From Bipolaris cookei (lineage: Eukaryota; Ascomycota; Dothideomycetes; Pleosporales; Pleosporaceae), in NCBI GenBank assembly GCA_002286855.1, contig NRSV01000006.1:124001-188000 (forward strand): 64,000 bases of DNA. The letters are read 5' to 3'. Every line of letters begins with the position of its first letter. Position 1 is the stretch's first letter. This document shows, piece by piece, positions 1 through 11,362 of the stretch. The notes under the pieces were generated by a model. It saw nothing but the letters and a program-made list of their open reading frames with translations. It made no database searches and had not been told where the DNA came from. A program made the translations under genes and the position numbers.

Positions 1-1164
1 CTTTGTAGGACGTAGATAGATGTTGAAGAAATGTACAGGAGGGAGGGGGAAATGTGGTGAACTGTCTGCAAGCGAGGCTTCTGACGGTAAGATGAGGGGA
101 AATGAGGGAGGAAGATTCATCAGTTATTTGTATTATATGTAGAGCGCGCTTTGCTTACAACGATCGCAATAGAGAGTGCATACATTACTTGCAGCCGATT
201 AATGCTAAGTGTAACCCATGGTGAGGAGGGCACGTGTCGCTGGTTAGCTGACGATACATTGTTGTTATGCACAAACCTTAGGCTCAAACTTTAGTACACC
301 TCCTGTTCGAAGTGACTTATCAGACAGGACAACGACAACAACAGATCGCAAATGTCCACCTGATCGCAGAAGAGATTATTGATCGTGCTATAGTAAGTGA
401 TGACACAAGCCTCCTTGATGTGAACCATGTTGGATTGTATCACATCATCCCGGTCGGAACTTCAAACTTACGGGAATGACAGCCTGTGCCAAGATCTATT
501 CGCACCCAGTTCTGCTGTCGTGCATATAACAACTGCCACATGTGACATCTGCTGGAACATGTATGAGTATTTGAAACAACAATTTCTATTTTGAGTCGAT
601 TAAAAACGGTGCAAAACCATTGTAGTAACTGCACTAAAAGTAGTATAGAAATACTAGTGCATAAACGCATTTGATACAAGACAAGCTTTTGCAAACACAC
701 GGCCAATTTGCTCTATTCGGCGTTTGAACCACCCCTTTTGTTCCACCACATGTGACAAATAACATCAGTGACATGCTCAGCGCACTGGGCTTCGAACAGG
801 TGCTTAGCACGCATTGACTAAGCTAGTAAGCCAAGGCATCGTGACAACGCTTCTGCCTTTTGCGCAACCGCGCGCTGACGTTACAGAGGCAAACTCGCCA
901 TGCAGTCAAGCCGCTAGGTAACAGCAAGTGTGCCATCAAAGCACAAGAGTATAGCATCAATGCTACCACTGCCAACTAGTCTGCTCAGTGCAATTTGGAG
1001 GAAGTATAGAAAGGAAGCAAGACGGCTGATGGTATGAGGAATATCCCACTACAATACCTTCACTACAATCATCAATCCAGCCTTCAGCAACTCCTCAATA
1101 CCCATTAAACAGCAAAAACAAAGCTTTTTACAACAACAATCAACCAACTACCACTACCAGCACC
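1..1164. other. Gene-free left flank
   Basis: No open frame here resembles a known family. The last 150 bases (about 1030-1164) are rich in CA, CAA and CTACAA and run straight into the start codon at 1165, which fits a promoter and 5' leader of the small secreted-protein gene. No convincing tRNA or repeat is seen. Confidence 0.5.
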
Positions 1165-1503
1165 ATGCAGTGTACGCTCCCCTGCCTCCCTCCCGCCTCC
1201 CCCCAATCTTTCCCCATCTAACATTACGCAGTCACCACCATCCTCGCCGCGACCCTCTTCGCCATCTCCACCTCTGCAGCAACACTCGCCACGCGGGCCC
1301 CCGTCGAAGTCCGCGCCGTAGGCCTCAGCCACTCGAAGCGCGCCTTTGATCTCGCCAGCGAAATCGCCACCATGGAGAAGCGAGGCCAATCTGCTGCTTG
1401 TACTATTTGCACGTTTGGATGCGGTACCGGTGGTGATCTTGAGGCGTGCGATTGCTGTGCTGAGGGGGGTGCCTGCAGGGATGATGGAAGCTGCAACATC
1501 TAA
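1165..1503 (+). CDS. Small secreted cysteine-rich protein (two exons, Kex2-type sites)
   Basis: Not a family I recognise. Model: exon 1 is 1165-1171 (only 7 nt), the intron 1172-1231 starts GTACGC and has CTAAC 10 nt before its CAG end, and exon 2 is 1232-1503. The product is 92 residues. Residues 1-19 are a signal peptide (polar start, hydrophobic core, Ser-Ala-Ala end). Two Lys-Arg pairs at 38-39 and 52-53 look like Kex2 processing sites. Cleavage after Arg53 would free a 39-residue peptide with eight cysteines at 59, 62, 66, 75, 77, 78, 84 and 90, enough for four disulfides. The exon 2 frame has a stop just upstream (in the branch site), so only splicing gives the signal peptide. Size, cysteine density and the gene-poor, transposon-flanked setting resemble fungal effector or antimicrobial-peptide candidates; that role is inference. 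Confidence 0.75.
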
Positions 1504-2017
1504 ATGGTTTTTGATGGGTCAGACTTAGAAATCTTTTAGGAGGAGGATCTTAGGATTCACATAGTTTACCATAGTGTGGTTGGTCTTGTTAAGGGAACAT
1601 TATAGGGTTTTGCTGGTCTTTGTCTCTAGAATTTCTCTTCTAGGACGAACTGTTAAAGGTCAATATAAGTCAAGTTCTCCATTGAAGCAAAAGTGAACAC
1701 TTGTGCCTGTGTGTATTTTTGTGATTATCTGTGTGGACGAATGAGCGTTCTGGTCATGTGATGCTACACTATGTCTTGGTAGTTGCGTAGACGACTATGT
1801 ATACCAGCGATTCCCTGCCACTGTAGTATTCTTTCACGCCCAAGTTAAACACCAGGTACTTACCTCACGCCCCGATTGTCGGGAGAATTACTCAGTATGT
1901 AAATGCACTTGAAATCGCTTTCATCCCCCGCCCGGGGCTAAGAAAAAGATATAACTCAAACACAATATCAACAACATATGACATGGCTGAAAGCAGCCGA
2001 AATATCTACAAGGGCTC
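1504..2017. other. Intergenic, no gene seen
   Basis: The 3' flank of the small secreted-protein gene leads into the transposase relic. No coding signal or repeat stands out. The left end of the transposon must lie here or slightly downstream, but I could not find an inverted terminal repeat. Confidence 0.4.
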
Positions 2018-2911
2018 ATGCATAGGACAATCAGCCACATCTACTCGACTTATCATGAAGCGATATGTCATCAAACAATAACGTCTGGGATGGACGAGTT
2101 TGCCATGATGCCAAGACCCCGAGCTTATCCAAGACGAGGATATATATACAATTTTGACGAGACTGGCTTTATAACGGTCATGCATAAGGCGTCAGCAGTA
2201 ATCACAGCCTCTGAGCATCGATAAAAACCGAAATCCTTGCAGCAAGGCAACCACGAGTGAGTTACCAGCGTGGTTTATGTCAGCGCAGCTGGCTAGGCAA
2301 TCCCACTCTTCATCATCTTTCAAGGCGAGCACCACCCCTCTGCCTGGTATAAGGAGGACAGCCTGCCTCGGGATTGGATTCTTGCAGTCTCTGAGAACGG
2401 CTGGACGACGAATGAGCTTGGCCTGAAGTGGTTGGAGCACTTTGACAAGCATACGAAAGAGCGTATTATTATTGTGGTTTAACGTCCTCTCTCAGCCCGA
2501 AACGAAAGAGCGTAGTATTGGGGGCAATCGTCTGTTTATTCTTGACGGTCATGAGAGTCACAACTCGCTTGAATTCTAGCAATACTGCAAGTAGGCAAAT
2601 ACTATCACTCTATACATGCTTCCGTGCTCCTCCCATCTACTGCAGCCACTTGATGTGGGCTGTTTCTCGCCTTTGAAGAGGACGTATGGGCGCCAAGCCG
2701 AGGAGATGATACGCAACGGGATCAACGATATGATGAAGATAGAGTTCTTGCCAGCTTTCCAGAAGGCCTATCACAAGACTATTACAAAAGACAATATCTT
2801 AGGAGGGTTCTGAGGCGCCGGCTTAGTCCCACACGACCCAGAGGTGGTGATATCGAAGCTCGACGTCAAGCTGCGGACGCCAACGCCACCTGCTGCAGAA
2901 GATCTGCCCTG
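2018..2911 (+). mobile_element. Decayed pogo/Fot1-type DDE transposase relic
   Basis: Fragments of a Tc1/mariner-superfamily (pogo/Fot1-like, DDE_1) transposase appear in order but in different frames. About 2140-2175 encodes the first catalytic block (asparagine-phenylalanine-Asp-Glu-Thr-Gly-Phe). About 2320-2480 encodes the Trp-Tyr and 'NGWTTNE' block. About 2540-2580 encodes the second block (LDGHESHNS). About 2615-2815 encodes the SSHLLQPLDVGCFSPLK block, and 2813-2911 the distal 'GAGLVP' and 'SKLDVKLRTPTPPA' blocks. Frameshifts and in-frame stops show it is dead. Two stops (TAG near 2577, TGA near 2812) sit where related proteins have Gln and Arg, as expected from C-to-T change in CA or CG context. 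Terminal repeats were not located, so the ends are those of the recognisable coding part. Confidence 0.8.
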
Positions 2912-5900
2912 ACTGTCGCAAACTCACCCATTTGGCCAACTCGCCTATCCCAGACGTTATCGTATCCATTACTCTCTACTAATGGCTCACTTATAACATA
3001 CTCAAAACACAGTACGAGTAACGGCCGGTAGCAGAAAAAGGCCCGTAGTAGTGGAGACTATCCATACATATGTAGTACTCACAGAGAGAAAGGCTACAAT
3101 CAAGGGGGCCAGGGTGATGCCTGTCTGTACCACCTATTCCAACGGTCACAAGCCCTATTATAGCACTTACAGCTTATAGCCCTCACCCCATCACGCTTCA
3201 ACTGTAGAGTTACAAAAAAAAAGAGGGTCACTCAAAAGAACAAGTTACTTACATCGTACTACCCTACTCGGGGCCCCTTCAGCACTCGAACGCGGACACG
3301 GATATTGCTAAAGACCGTTCTTAATAAAACGGTCTCATATAACAAGTACCGTACATCGTATGCTTGTAACCCGACCGCCAGCCCCCGTCATCCGCATCGT
3401 CCGCCCCCGCAAGCGATGGGAGAACAAGGGCAAGGAGCAGGCCCGAACCCGCGCCTCTTGCCGTCTCGAGGGTCATACCCGACGCGGCACTATGTATCAT
3501 ACGCCCATTTACCCCCCCCTCCCCACCCCCCCAATAACCATGCCTACTCACTATAACGTTTCCAAGACAAGCATGTCTGGCTTCTTCCGATGAAGAAAAG
3601 AGAAGAAGGAAAAGTGGGGGGGGGGAGGGGGCGGGCACACCCAGGTCGTCGTCTTCTCTTTCTCTCTCTGTCTCTCTTGCTCTCTGACCATCACCGGTCT
3701 TTCCAGCGGGACCCACTTACCGCTCGAATTGCGAAATGTAAGTCCACCCCTTGCTACTTCGGCAACTCGTGATGTCGACGACGGACGCAGCGGCCACCCT
3801 AGGCCCGGGTCCATGCGGAATCTACCCTATTCTGCCACAGGGCCCTTCATCCGATAAGTGGAGACGACGACTGCACGCTGGATGAGATGGGTAATTGAGT
3901 GTTTAGAGATTTCGTATAGGTAGGTTAGCTGTGTAACAGCTATTATCGTTGTTGTTGTTTTTTTAATCAATCAATCCCATGTCTAGTGTCTTCTCCTATC
4001 CTATTACCCACGCACGCACCCTAAGCTTTTGCCAATTTTGCATGTAGTTGGTTGGTGCGAGGGTATGTAAGCACATACTGTGTAGGGAGAGAGGGGAGGG
4101 GAGGGGAAGGGGCACACACACCCCAGTTCCCCCCATCACTTCCCCATATACCCATGTTTATCTCTGAGAATGGCGCCTTCTTGTCTGATTGATTGATTTA
4201 GCTCGAATAAGTACCCTTGTGCACGGCATTCGGGACCCCGACATCGCAGCACTGTTTTAGGTAGCGGGCGCTGTGTGTCTAGCAAGGGGACACCTACGGA
4301 CGAAGACTAATACTTTGTGAGGACGGTCTGTTTTTTTTTGCCTTTGCGCGCGCGTGGTCTTGCATGGGCGGCGGCTTGCATGGTGGTTCTTTTCCGCCTG
4401 CAACGATCTGCAACGGGCGTGTGCTTGCGCACTCTCTCCCTCCCTGAGCCACACAGGCAGACAAGTTATCCTTTTGACACATCACGTAACCCTTGCCCAT
4501 GCATAGACTGTAACGCTGGCAGGGTCAAGGGGTGGGGTGGGTGGCGAGGGGTTATGGCAAAGCTCCGGGTCAGGGATCGCGTAAGTTTTGTTGTCTCTGT
4601 TTTTGCTCTTCATGCACTTCTTGTCGTAGTCTTCTAGTGTAATGATGTGTGTGGCGCAGTCGGCTATCTGCTTGCTTTTTTTTCGTTGGCCGTACCTCGT
4701 ATTGGCCGTACGTACATGGAAAGGAGCGTGCCTTAGGCCTTGCCCATTTGCAGGTAAAGTTTCCCGATGGCAAGATTGTAACATCAATGTATGCACGTCA
4801 ACGTTCTAGGAAAGATGTGGGTACTATTGCGAGGTGTGGGTACCGTCTTGGAGTGGAAGGTAGGGGGTGGACGGTGGACGGGTCTAGGGGCTTAGTAAAT
4901 ATATTGATCTATTCTTTCGGCGTTACTTTGTTAATATCGAAAGGGTTGTCTTTTCTTAAACAAGTGTTTCTAGCGCTTGTCGCGAAATGCCACAGAGGGC
5001 AACAGCTTGATAACTTGCACGGGTCACTATCGCTGTGGGTCGCTGCTCAGGGCTAAGGGAGAATAAGTGGAGATATTTCGGTGTCGGTGAAGCATGCCCT
5101 TGTTGTCGTGGGACAACGTGCCGAAATCTTAGCTGCAGGGCCTCCATCTGCGGCATCATGTGAAAAAAGGGCCTTGGAGACAATCAACGTGCCCAGTTTT
5201 AGGTTTGGAGACAATTTAGGGGTCCTAAAGTGAGCCTCATCTTGCATATGCATGAGATGAAATTAACGTCTTATCGCATGTGTCTATTTGGAGAGGTCCT
5301 GGCTTGAATTAAGTTTCTGGGTGGTGCACGTATTGCACGTCACCACGTGACTCTTTTCGAGCCTCCGGCCAATCGCTACACCTGCACAACAGCCTCATTC
5401 CGACCCAAGAACGGGTTCATCGTGTAAACCCGTATGCGTGCTACGGACGTATCGTACTTGAGATTACGCAGCCTCTGTTCGTCTCGCAATGTTCATTCAG
5501 GTGTCCAGCAGGCATCTTCCACGCGGCTTTACTGTATCGTGCAAGCCGCGCAGTCTGTAGAAGCCCAACGAGCATGGCACGCGATGACCCCGCACCTCAT
5601 GGCGCGTGCTGGATGATGTCGAGTGTAGGGATCAAGGGAGTAGACGAGATTGTAAGGCGACCAACGGCGATTGGGAAAATGTGATTTCGATGGGAAGGGA
5701 GTTACTCCAGACCAGAGCAAACGCATGTGGACATGGTCGATTGGAGGCAAGTGGATCTCGTGGTCGCCTCACTCCACACTCTCGATTGTCCAACAATGGT
5801 GGCGACGGTACGCCGTCATCTTCTGATGAGGTCGCACGACGTAAACAACGGGAATTCCGCATGAATGGTGCGGTGTAGTTGGACTTGTGGACGGAAAGAT

Positions 5901-6077
5901 TGTACACATGGCGATATAAATCCTGAAGCTTCTTTCCGTTCGCATGCCGGGTTGAGTTGGATTGATAAAGAAGCTTCTTTGCATGTAGTCCTCCTCTCAA
6001 AATACAGAATCATATACTCTATATCAGCAACTTGCTCTCTTTCACCAAAGCCAAACACTCAAGAGCAACATCCAACC
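2912..6077. other. Gene-free, low-complexity stretch
   Basis: This 3.2 kb holds homopolymer runs (C-rich near 3510-3535, G-rich near 3615-3630, purine-rich near 4085-4115) and no frame that looks like protein. A short hairpin lies at 3312-3335. The last part (about 5910-6077) has a GATATAAAT box near 5913 and a CAA-rich stretch leading into the start codon at 6078. Confidence 0.45.
3312..3335. repeat. Perfect 8-bp inverted repeat with 8-nt loop
   Basis: AGACCGTT and AACGGTCT flank an 8-nt AT-rich loop. It lies about 400 bases downstream of the transposase relic. It could be a terminal-repeat remnant or chance. Confidence 0.5.
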
Positions 6078-6176
6078 ATGGTCCTCGAAGCTGCCCTAAG
6101 CCTCATCGTCGTTGGCAGCTTAAAACTCACAGCCCTCGGCCTAGCACTCGCATGGAAAGCACGTTATCAAATCTAG
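6078..6176 (+). CDS. Possible 32-residue hydrophobic microprotein
   Basis: A short open frame starts in a good fungal context (CAACCATGG) after a CAA-rich leader, with a TATA-like GATATAAAT about 160 bases upstream. The product would be a single hydrophobic helix (Leu/Ala/Val-rich, residues about 3-25) ending in a short basic tail (Trp-Lys-Ala-Arg). It could be a small membrane protein, an upstream frame of a longer transcript, or chance. No family is recognised. Confidence 0.25.
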   Translation: MVLEAALSLIVVGSLKLTALGLALAWKARYQI

Positions 6177-6573
6177 CCCAGCTCAAACCAAAAGACCATA
6201 TCTCAAAAAAAAGAACCATCAAGAACAGAAAACAAAAACAACTAAAAAGCGAACAAGAGCAATCGTCGACGTTGCAAACCTGCCCCGCCAAAAAAAGGGA
6301 ACAGTGCGGGTACGTAACCCATTCAGCCTCACCGAGACTGCCCTCTCTCCGAATTTACCCCGCAGCACGCAACACCTCGACACAGCGACGTGCTTGCCAG
6401 CCGGCACAGTGGGGTGATACTCAGCAAAGCCGCATCCCACTACCATAAAGAGAAGAGAAAAAAAAGGAGTACAACAAGTCATCCCATTGTATACAACGAC
6501 AAAGTACCAAACAACACCATTCTCTCTGCGTACCGTACCGCAATTGCACCTCCAACTTACCCCATCCGTCACC
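6177..6573 (+). promoter_or_regulatory. Upstream region of the 2OG oxygenase gene
   Basis: An A-rich segment (about 6190-6300) passes into a pyrimidine- and CA-rich leader (about 6480-6573) before the start codon at 6574. No gene is seen. Confidence 0.35.
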
Positions 6574-8320
6574 ATGTCCACCCCACGCTCCCCCCAACCC
6601 TTCTCCCAAATCCCCATTCTCCCCCTCAGCGCCGCGCTCTCGCCAGACACGAAACCTCAGTTCCTGTCCGACCTGCGGTCAGCACTGCTGCACGTGGGGT
6701 TCTTGTACTTGAGTGAGACGGGACTGCCGGATGCGCTGGTGCAGTGTGTGATTGGCGAGTGCAGGGGTTTCTTTGAGAAGTTGCCGTTGGAGGAGAAGGA
6801 GAGGATCGAGATGAAGAATGAGAAGAGTTTTTTGGGGTGGTCGAGGGTAAGTTGCATGCTTAAGTTCCTTTATTATTGTTATCTTTTTTGGGTTTGTTTA
6901 AAGACATCACGTTCTCCAAAAGAGAGCGTACGACAGGATCCGCAAAGATGTGTTGTCTATTGAAGCTTTACTCGAGCTCTATATGTGCTACGCTGTGCAT
7001 GGCCCATAGGTTCGGTGCGGGAGCGGGTAATAAGCAAAGAACAGGATGTGATTATGGTACAGAAAAAGAGAAGAGAAACAGCCGGCCGTTGAACCCGTGA
7101 TGCGTGAGGAAAAAAAAAGAGAAAAACAACAGATTACCAACCAAAATGCTACAAGTACTATCCGCCGAGTAATAACAGGAACAAGAAAAGAAAACAATTA
7201 ACCATCTGGGTATATCCGTTTCGAAAGACACGACGACAAACAAATGTGTACTCGCAATCGTCATATCGACAAGCCCCAACTCATCCAACTGCCATTACGC
7301 TCCCCTCCTTTTTACTCTCTTTCTCTTCCTTTTCAAACATATCTCCATTTTTTTTCCTTTGTGTACCTGTTGTTTTTCATGTTTAATTTCTTCTCGACTC
7401 GTAATAAAAGACCGCATGTTGACAAATGCTATCCTTTGCAGCTCGACAATGAGACGACGGCTTTCAATCCAGATCATAGAGAGCAACTCGACCTCTCAAC
7501 ACCGCATCCCGTTCCGGGACCAGAGGCGCCAATTTACCACAACCTCCTCGCACCAAATCAATGGCCATCGCCACAGCATCTTCCAAACTTTCGGCCCGTG
7601 TATGAAGAATACATACAACGCATGGCCCACATCTCGACACTATTCACTTCACTTATCGCTGAAGCAATCGATCTTCCAGCTACGGCGTTTGACAAGTTTT
7701 TTGATCGTGACCAGCAGCACAAGCTCAAAATAGTAAAGTATCCCGAGGTTGATGTACCAGACTTGCCGCAAGGAGCCAGCGAGATGGATCGCAAGAAGTG
7801 GGAGATTAAACGCCAAGGTGTGGGACCCCACAAAGACAGCATGCTGACCAGCTACTTGTTGCAAGCGTCCAACCAGCTAGGTCTGCAGGCGCAAAATGCA
7901 AAAGGCGAATGGATAGATTGCCCACCCATACCCGGCACCCTGGTTGTGGCGATAGGGCAAGGCATGGAGGCCTTGACAGACGGCGTCTGCGCCTCAACTA
8001 CCCATCGCGTTCTCAGTCCTCGCAAGGGAGAGGGGGCGCGGTACTCGGTGCCCTTCTTCCAAGGCGTAAGCTACGACGCACGGTTCGAAGCCATGGACGT
8101 CCCAGAAGAGGTTCTCAAGCTGAGAGATGAGGCGAGAAAGCAGCGAAGAGATGATGTTGAATTTACCTTTGTCAAGGGCCGGTGGGGTCATCTAGGGGAA
8201 GCGACACTCATGAACAGGATCAAGAGCCACCCTGATGTGGGAGAGCGGTGGTATCCAGAGGAACTGAGACGGATTCGCGTGCAGCAAGCAGCGGTATCGG
8301 CAGACAAGCCGTCATCGTAG
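6574..8320 (+). CDS. 2-oxoglutarate/Fe(II) oxygenase, isopenicillin N synthase-like
   Basis: This is a non-haem iron oxygenase of the IPNS/GA-oxidase type (DIOX_N plus 2OG-FeII_Oxy). Exon 1 is 6574-6846 and exon 2 is 7442-8320; the product is 383 residues. The N-terminal domain carries the usual 'hVGFLYLSETGL' region, and exon 1 ends in Gly-Trp-Ser-Arg, which continues into Leu-Asp-Asn-Glu and 'HREQLDL' in exon 2. Iron ligands are His221, Asp223 (HKD) and His279 (TTHRV), and Arg291 with Ser293 (RYS) should bind 2-oxoglutarate. The start was chosen for its ACCATGT context and the family N-terminus. The 595-nt intron is far longer than others in this window. Substrate is unknown; no biosynthetic partner genes lie next to it. 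Confidence 0.85.
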
Positions 8321-9834
8321 TTGATTAGAGCAATGCAAGATTAACCATGAAACTCTGCGGCAACGGCTTCTCTGCAACGCCTGTCACTACCCTCGCTGTT
8401 CATGCGGTGTGACACACCAGCACACCACTGCACGCCAGCAACGATGATGCGTAGCGATGCGGTGAGCTGATATCCACTTCGCAAGGTACAGGTCGGGAAC
8501 GCTTCCCAGTGTAGACATGAACATGGAGAGCACGACCCGCTTGGGCGCCCATGGTGGCGATTGGATGGAAGCGTGCCCGAGCCCATGTGTTCGGATCCGC
8601 GGGAAGCCACGCATGGACTCCACACCCTGTGCTTGGTAGCAGCGCGGGCTGGGTGTCAAGCCACCAAAATTTCTGATGGCCTCGGTCCTACGGCGCTTTT
8701 GGGAGACCCATGGGCGGGCAGCTGCCGGTCAGTAGTGCCGGAGACATGGCAATGGCAGAGTGCACGACATGCTGATGTTGCGCGTCGTAGCCGAGGATCC
8801 GTGGGCTGTTGCTCCTTAGTTGGCTCAAGTGTAGTTGTATTTGGCATTCGACGTTTCAGCGCTGAGACTAGTCTGCCCATCCAGGGAAACTCTAGCAATC
8901 TTTGTAGCGTATGTGGGGCAATCTTGCTGTCATCTTGTCTTCGTCTCGCGCAAACGCACATCACACGGGCTGCAGACGGCTGCGGTCATCGGAAGTCGGG
9001 AAAGCTCGGGAGAATTGCACCGCCAGAATCGGTCCCAATCAGGTGTTCGGAGAAGCTGAAGCGAGAGGCGAAACGAAAAAAATAAGACCCCAACGCTCTC
9101 ACATCCCGCGACTCCAATGGAGGTTTCGCGGAATGTTCCATTGCTCATTTCCCGTCTTCTGAGAAGCTTCCACGCCATCAGCAGATCCACCTCTTCACCG
9201 TCTGGTCGACTTAGTCTCTCCAGGGTTGTTTGCTAGCTGCACACACCGTTGATAGCGTGCCATTGTAGTTTCATTGGTGGCGCGGGTGGGCAGTTGAAAG
9301 CTGATTTGAACCAATTGTCCAAATGTGGGTCTTGCCGTGTCGCTGTTTCATTGTGTTTTATGCGATCGTGGGGGGGGGGGCTCCAACACGGATGCGAAAT
9401 TGTCCGAGTTCAGGCTTGGGAGTACCTGCACGGTGCGCAACAATGCCGTGAACCTATAGGTTGCCTTGAACTAGCGCAAAGGCCGCAGGATCGTGGCATG
9501 GTCGTCCCTAGCAATTCCCGCAAGATCGCGCCCTGCCGTTAAGCACAAGATCGAGAGTCGGCCAACGCTACTGCATTGGGACGCCCTTCGCGGTGCCGTT
9601 TTTAGATGCAGCCAAGTACATGCTTATCATTGCTGTGCCGCGTGGTGCCGCGTGTCATGGTGAGTTGTAGCTTGCCGTCAAGTTTGTGAAGAACATGTTG
9701 TTTCATGTGGCGCGGTTGTTTGAGGCGATTTTTAGAATTCGAGGCTCTATGAATGATTGTGAACCCGACATCCTGGCCAACGGTCTGCAGCCACAAAGGA
9801 TTTGTGAACATGCTTGGACGAGCCGGGTTACCCC
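8321..9834. other. Intergenic, no gene seen
   Basis: The interval lies between two 3' ends: the oxygenase at 8320 and the bZIP gene stop at 9835. Open frames on both strands are short, compositionally biased and unlike known proteins. A poly-G run lies near 9370-9380. Confidence 0.45.
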
Positions 9835-11362
9835 TCAATGCTCAACTTTCATGTTTGATTGGTATGGCTGGTACATGATGTGCTGGCCTTGCTCATTCAT
9901 CATCTGAGATTGGCCATGTTGCGCATGCATCATGGGCATTTCGCCGCCATGGCTAACTGGGGGGTAGCCTTGCTGGGGTCCTACAGCATAGGAACCATAA
10001 GGTGCCGAAGTGTGGTGCTGCTGGTGTTGAGTAGGAGCCTGGCCCTGAACCGATTGATGGTGCATCGGGACACTCATGTGTCGCTGGTACTCTGAAGTAT
10101 GGGGAGAAGGGTGTGAGGTGGGCGTACCGTATCCCGACATTGGCATAGGTTGTGACGTGACCATAGAGGTATTCTCAAGAGGATACGACATGGCCCGGGC
10201 GTTGCTTTCCATGACATATGGGCTCGGGTAGGACATGCTCGGCTGCTCAACTGCATGAACCGATGGATCCTGCACTGGCATCGAAACCTGATGGTGTTGC
10301 TGCGGCTGCTGCTGCTGTGATTGCTGTTGCTGTGGGTGGCCAGGATGAGGGCTCCAGCGAACAGCCTCGTGTTGAGGCGCTTGAACTTCGCCCATGGCTG
10401 GTGGCGTATCGACATGTGGTGAGGAGACATGTTGAGCATATGTGTGCTGTGGTTGCCAGTGTGCTGGTTGTGAGACGGGCGTCGCAATCTCTGGTACAGA
10501 GTGTGCACTCCTTGCAGTACCAGTTGACATTCTCCGGGGCTGGCTGAGCATCTGAACGCGGTCGCTGGGCGAGGGTGCCCCTGGTTGGTGTTAGTGAATA
10601 TGCAGTGCCATCACATTGTATTTCAGACATGGAGTTGGCGTTATCGTCTCGCTTGGACAGCAAAAGGAAGCGAAGTGTTACAGATGCTGCACGTCGCTAA
10701 CCTGAGTGGGCCAACCAAATGATGGGAATCGAGACAGTAGGAAAAGAAATGTGTGATGATGCTGCGAGAACGACGGTGGCTGCATTCGAACGGCTGCGGC
10801 CCGAGACACCAAAAAAGCAATTGGAGCGGCTCGACCACTTCACTGGTGGAACAACTGGACAATGCTTTTGGGGAGAGAAAGGGAAAAATAAAGTTCATCA
10901 CATACCGGTACCTTGTTCTGGAACACCAAGGGTAGAGACTGCATGGGACAAGCGTGCGCGTAGCATGCCGTTTTCTTGTTCGAGCTCCTCGTTTCTTCGG
11001 ATAAGATCCATCATTTTGGTTGAAGAATTGTTCTCGAGCTGGGCTGTAAGGTCACGAACTTGGCGCTCAAGAGTGTCGATGTGGTCTTTTGTTCTCTGGC
11101 GAATGGCTCGCTGTGCTTCTCGATCGTTTGCTCTCTTCCGCTCCAGCTGAGCAGCAGTGAGTGTCGTGACACTGCGTGTTCCAGCTCTCGATGGGCGCTT
11201 CTTCGCGCCGGGGGTAAGTTGCCTGGCCTCGGAGCCAGACGAGTGGCCCTCATAGGGCGGGGATCGCTTCTGTTGATCCATGTGAGGTGAGTGGTAGCTG
11301 GAGGTACTCATGTGGTCACTCCTGTAGGCGATGGGGTCTCGGTAGTGAAGGATTGAAGTCAT
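9835..11362 (-). CDS. bZIP transcription factor
   Basis: A nuclear DNA-binding regulator. Exon 1 runs 11362 to 10906 and exon 2 runs 10580 to 9835; the 325-nt intron starts GTATGT and ends in ACCAACCAG with CTAAC close by. The product is 400 residues. The basic region lies at about 73-93 with the signature Asn-x2-Arg-Glu-Ala-Gln-Arg-Ala-Ile-Arg, followed by a leucine zipper at about 98-137. An N-terminal basic Ser/Pro-rich segment precedes it. The C-terminal 250 residues are low complexity, rich in Gln, His, Pro and Ser with a polyglutamine patch, as in activation domains. The 'KRANDREAQRAIR' type of basic region occurs in fungal bZIPs that often have a DUF3425 domain; no such domain is visible here. 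Targets are unknown. Confidence 0.85.

Noticed and set aside
785..832. tRNA-like A and B box words on the minus strand (TAGCTTAGT and GTTCGAAGC).
   Set aside because: The boxes are only about 30 bases apart, too close for a tRNA, and the expected T-stem and acceptor stem do not pair.
4649..5056. 135-codon open frame in the gene-poor left region.
   Set aside because: No family resemblance, no good start context, and it overlaps an antisense frame of similar quality.
8561..9085. 174-codon open frame on the + strand after the oxygenase gene.
   Set aside because: Composition is erratic with scattered Cys, Arg and Ser, there is no motif, and it overlaps equally long frames on the other strand.
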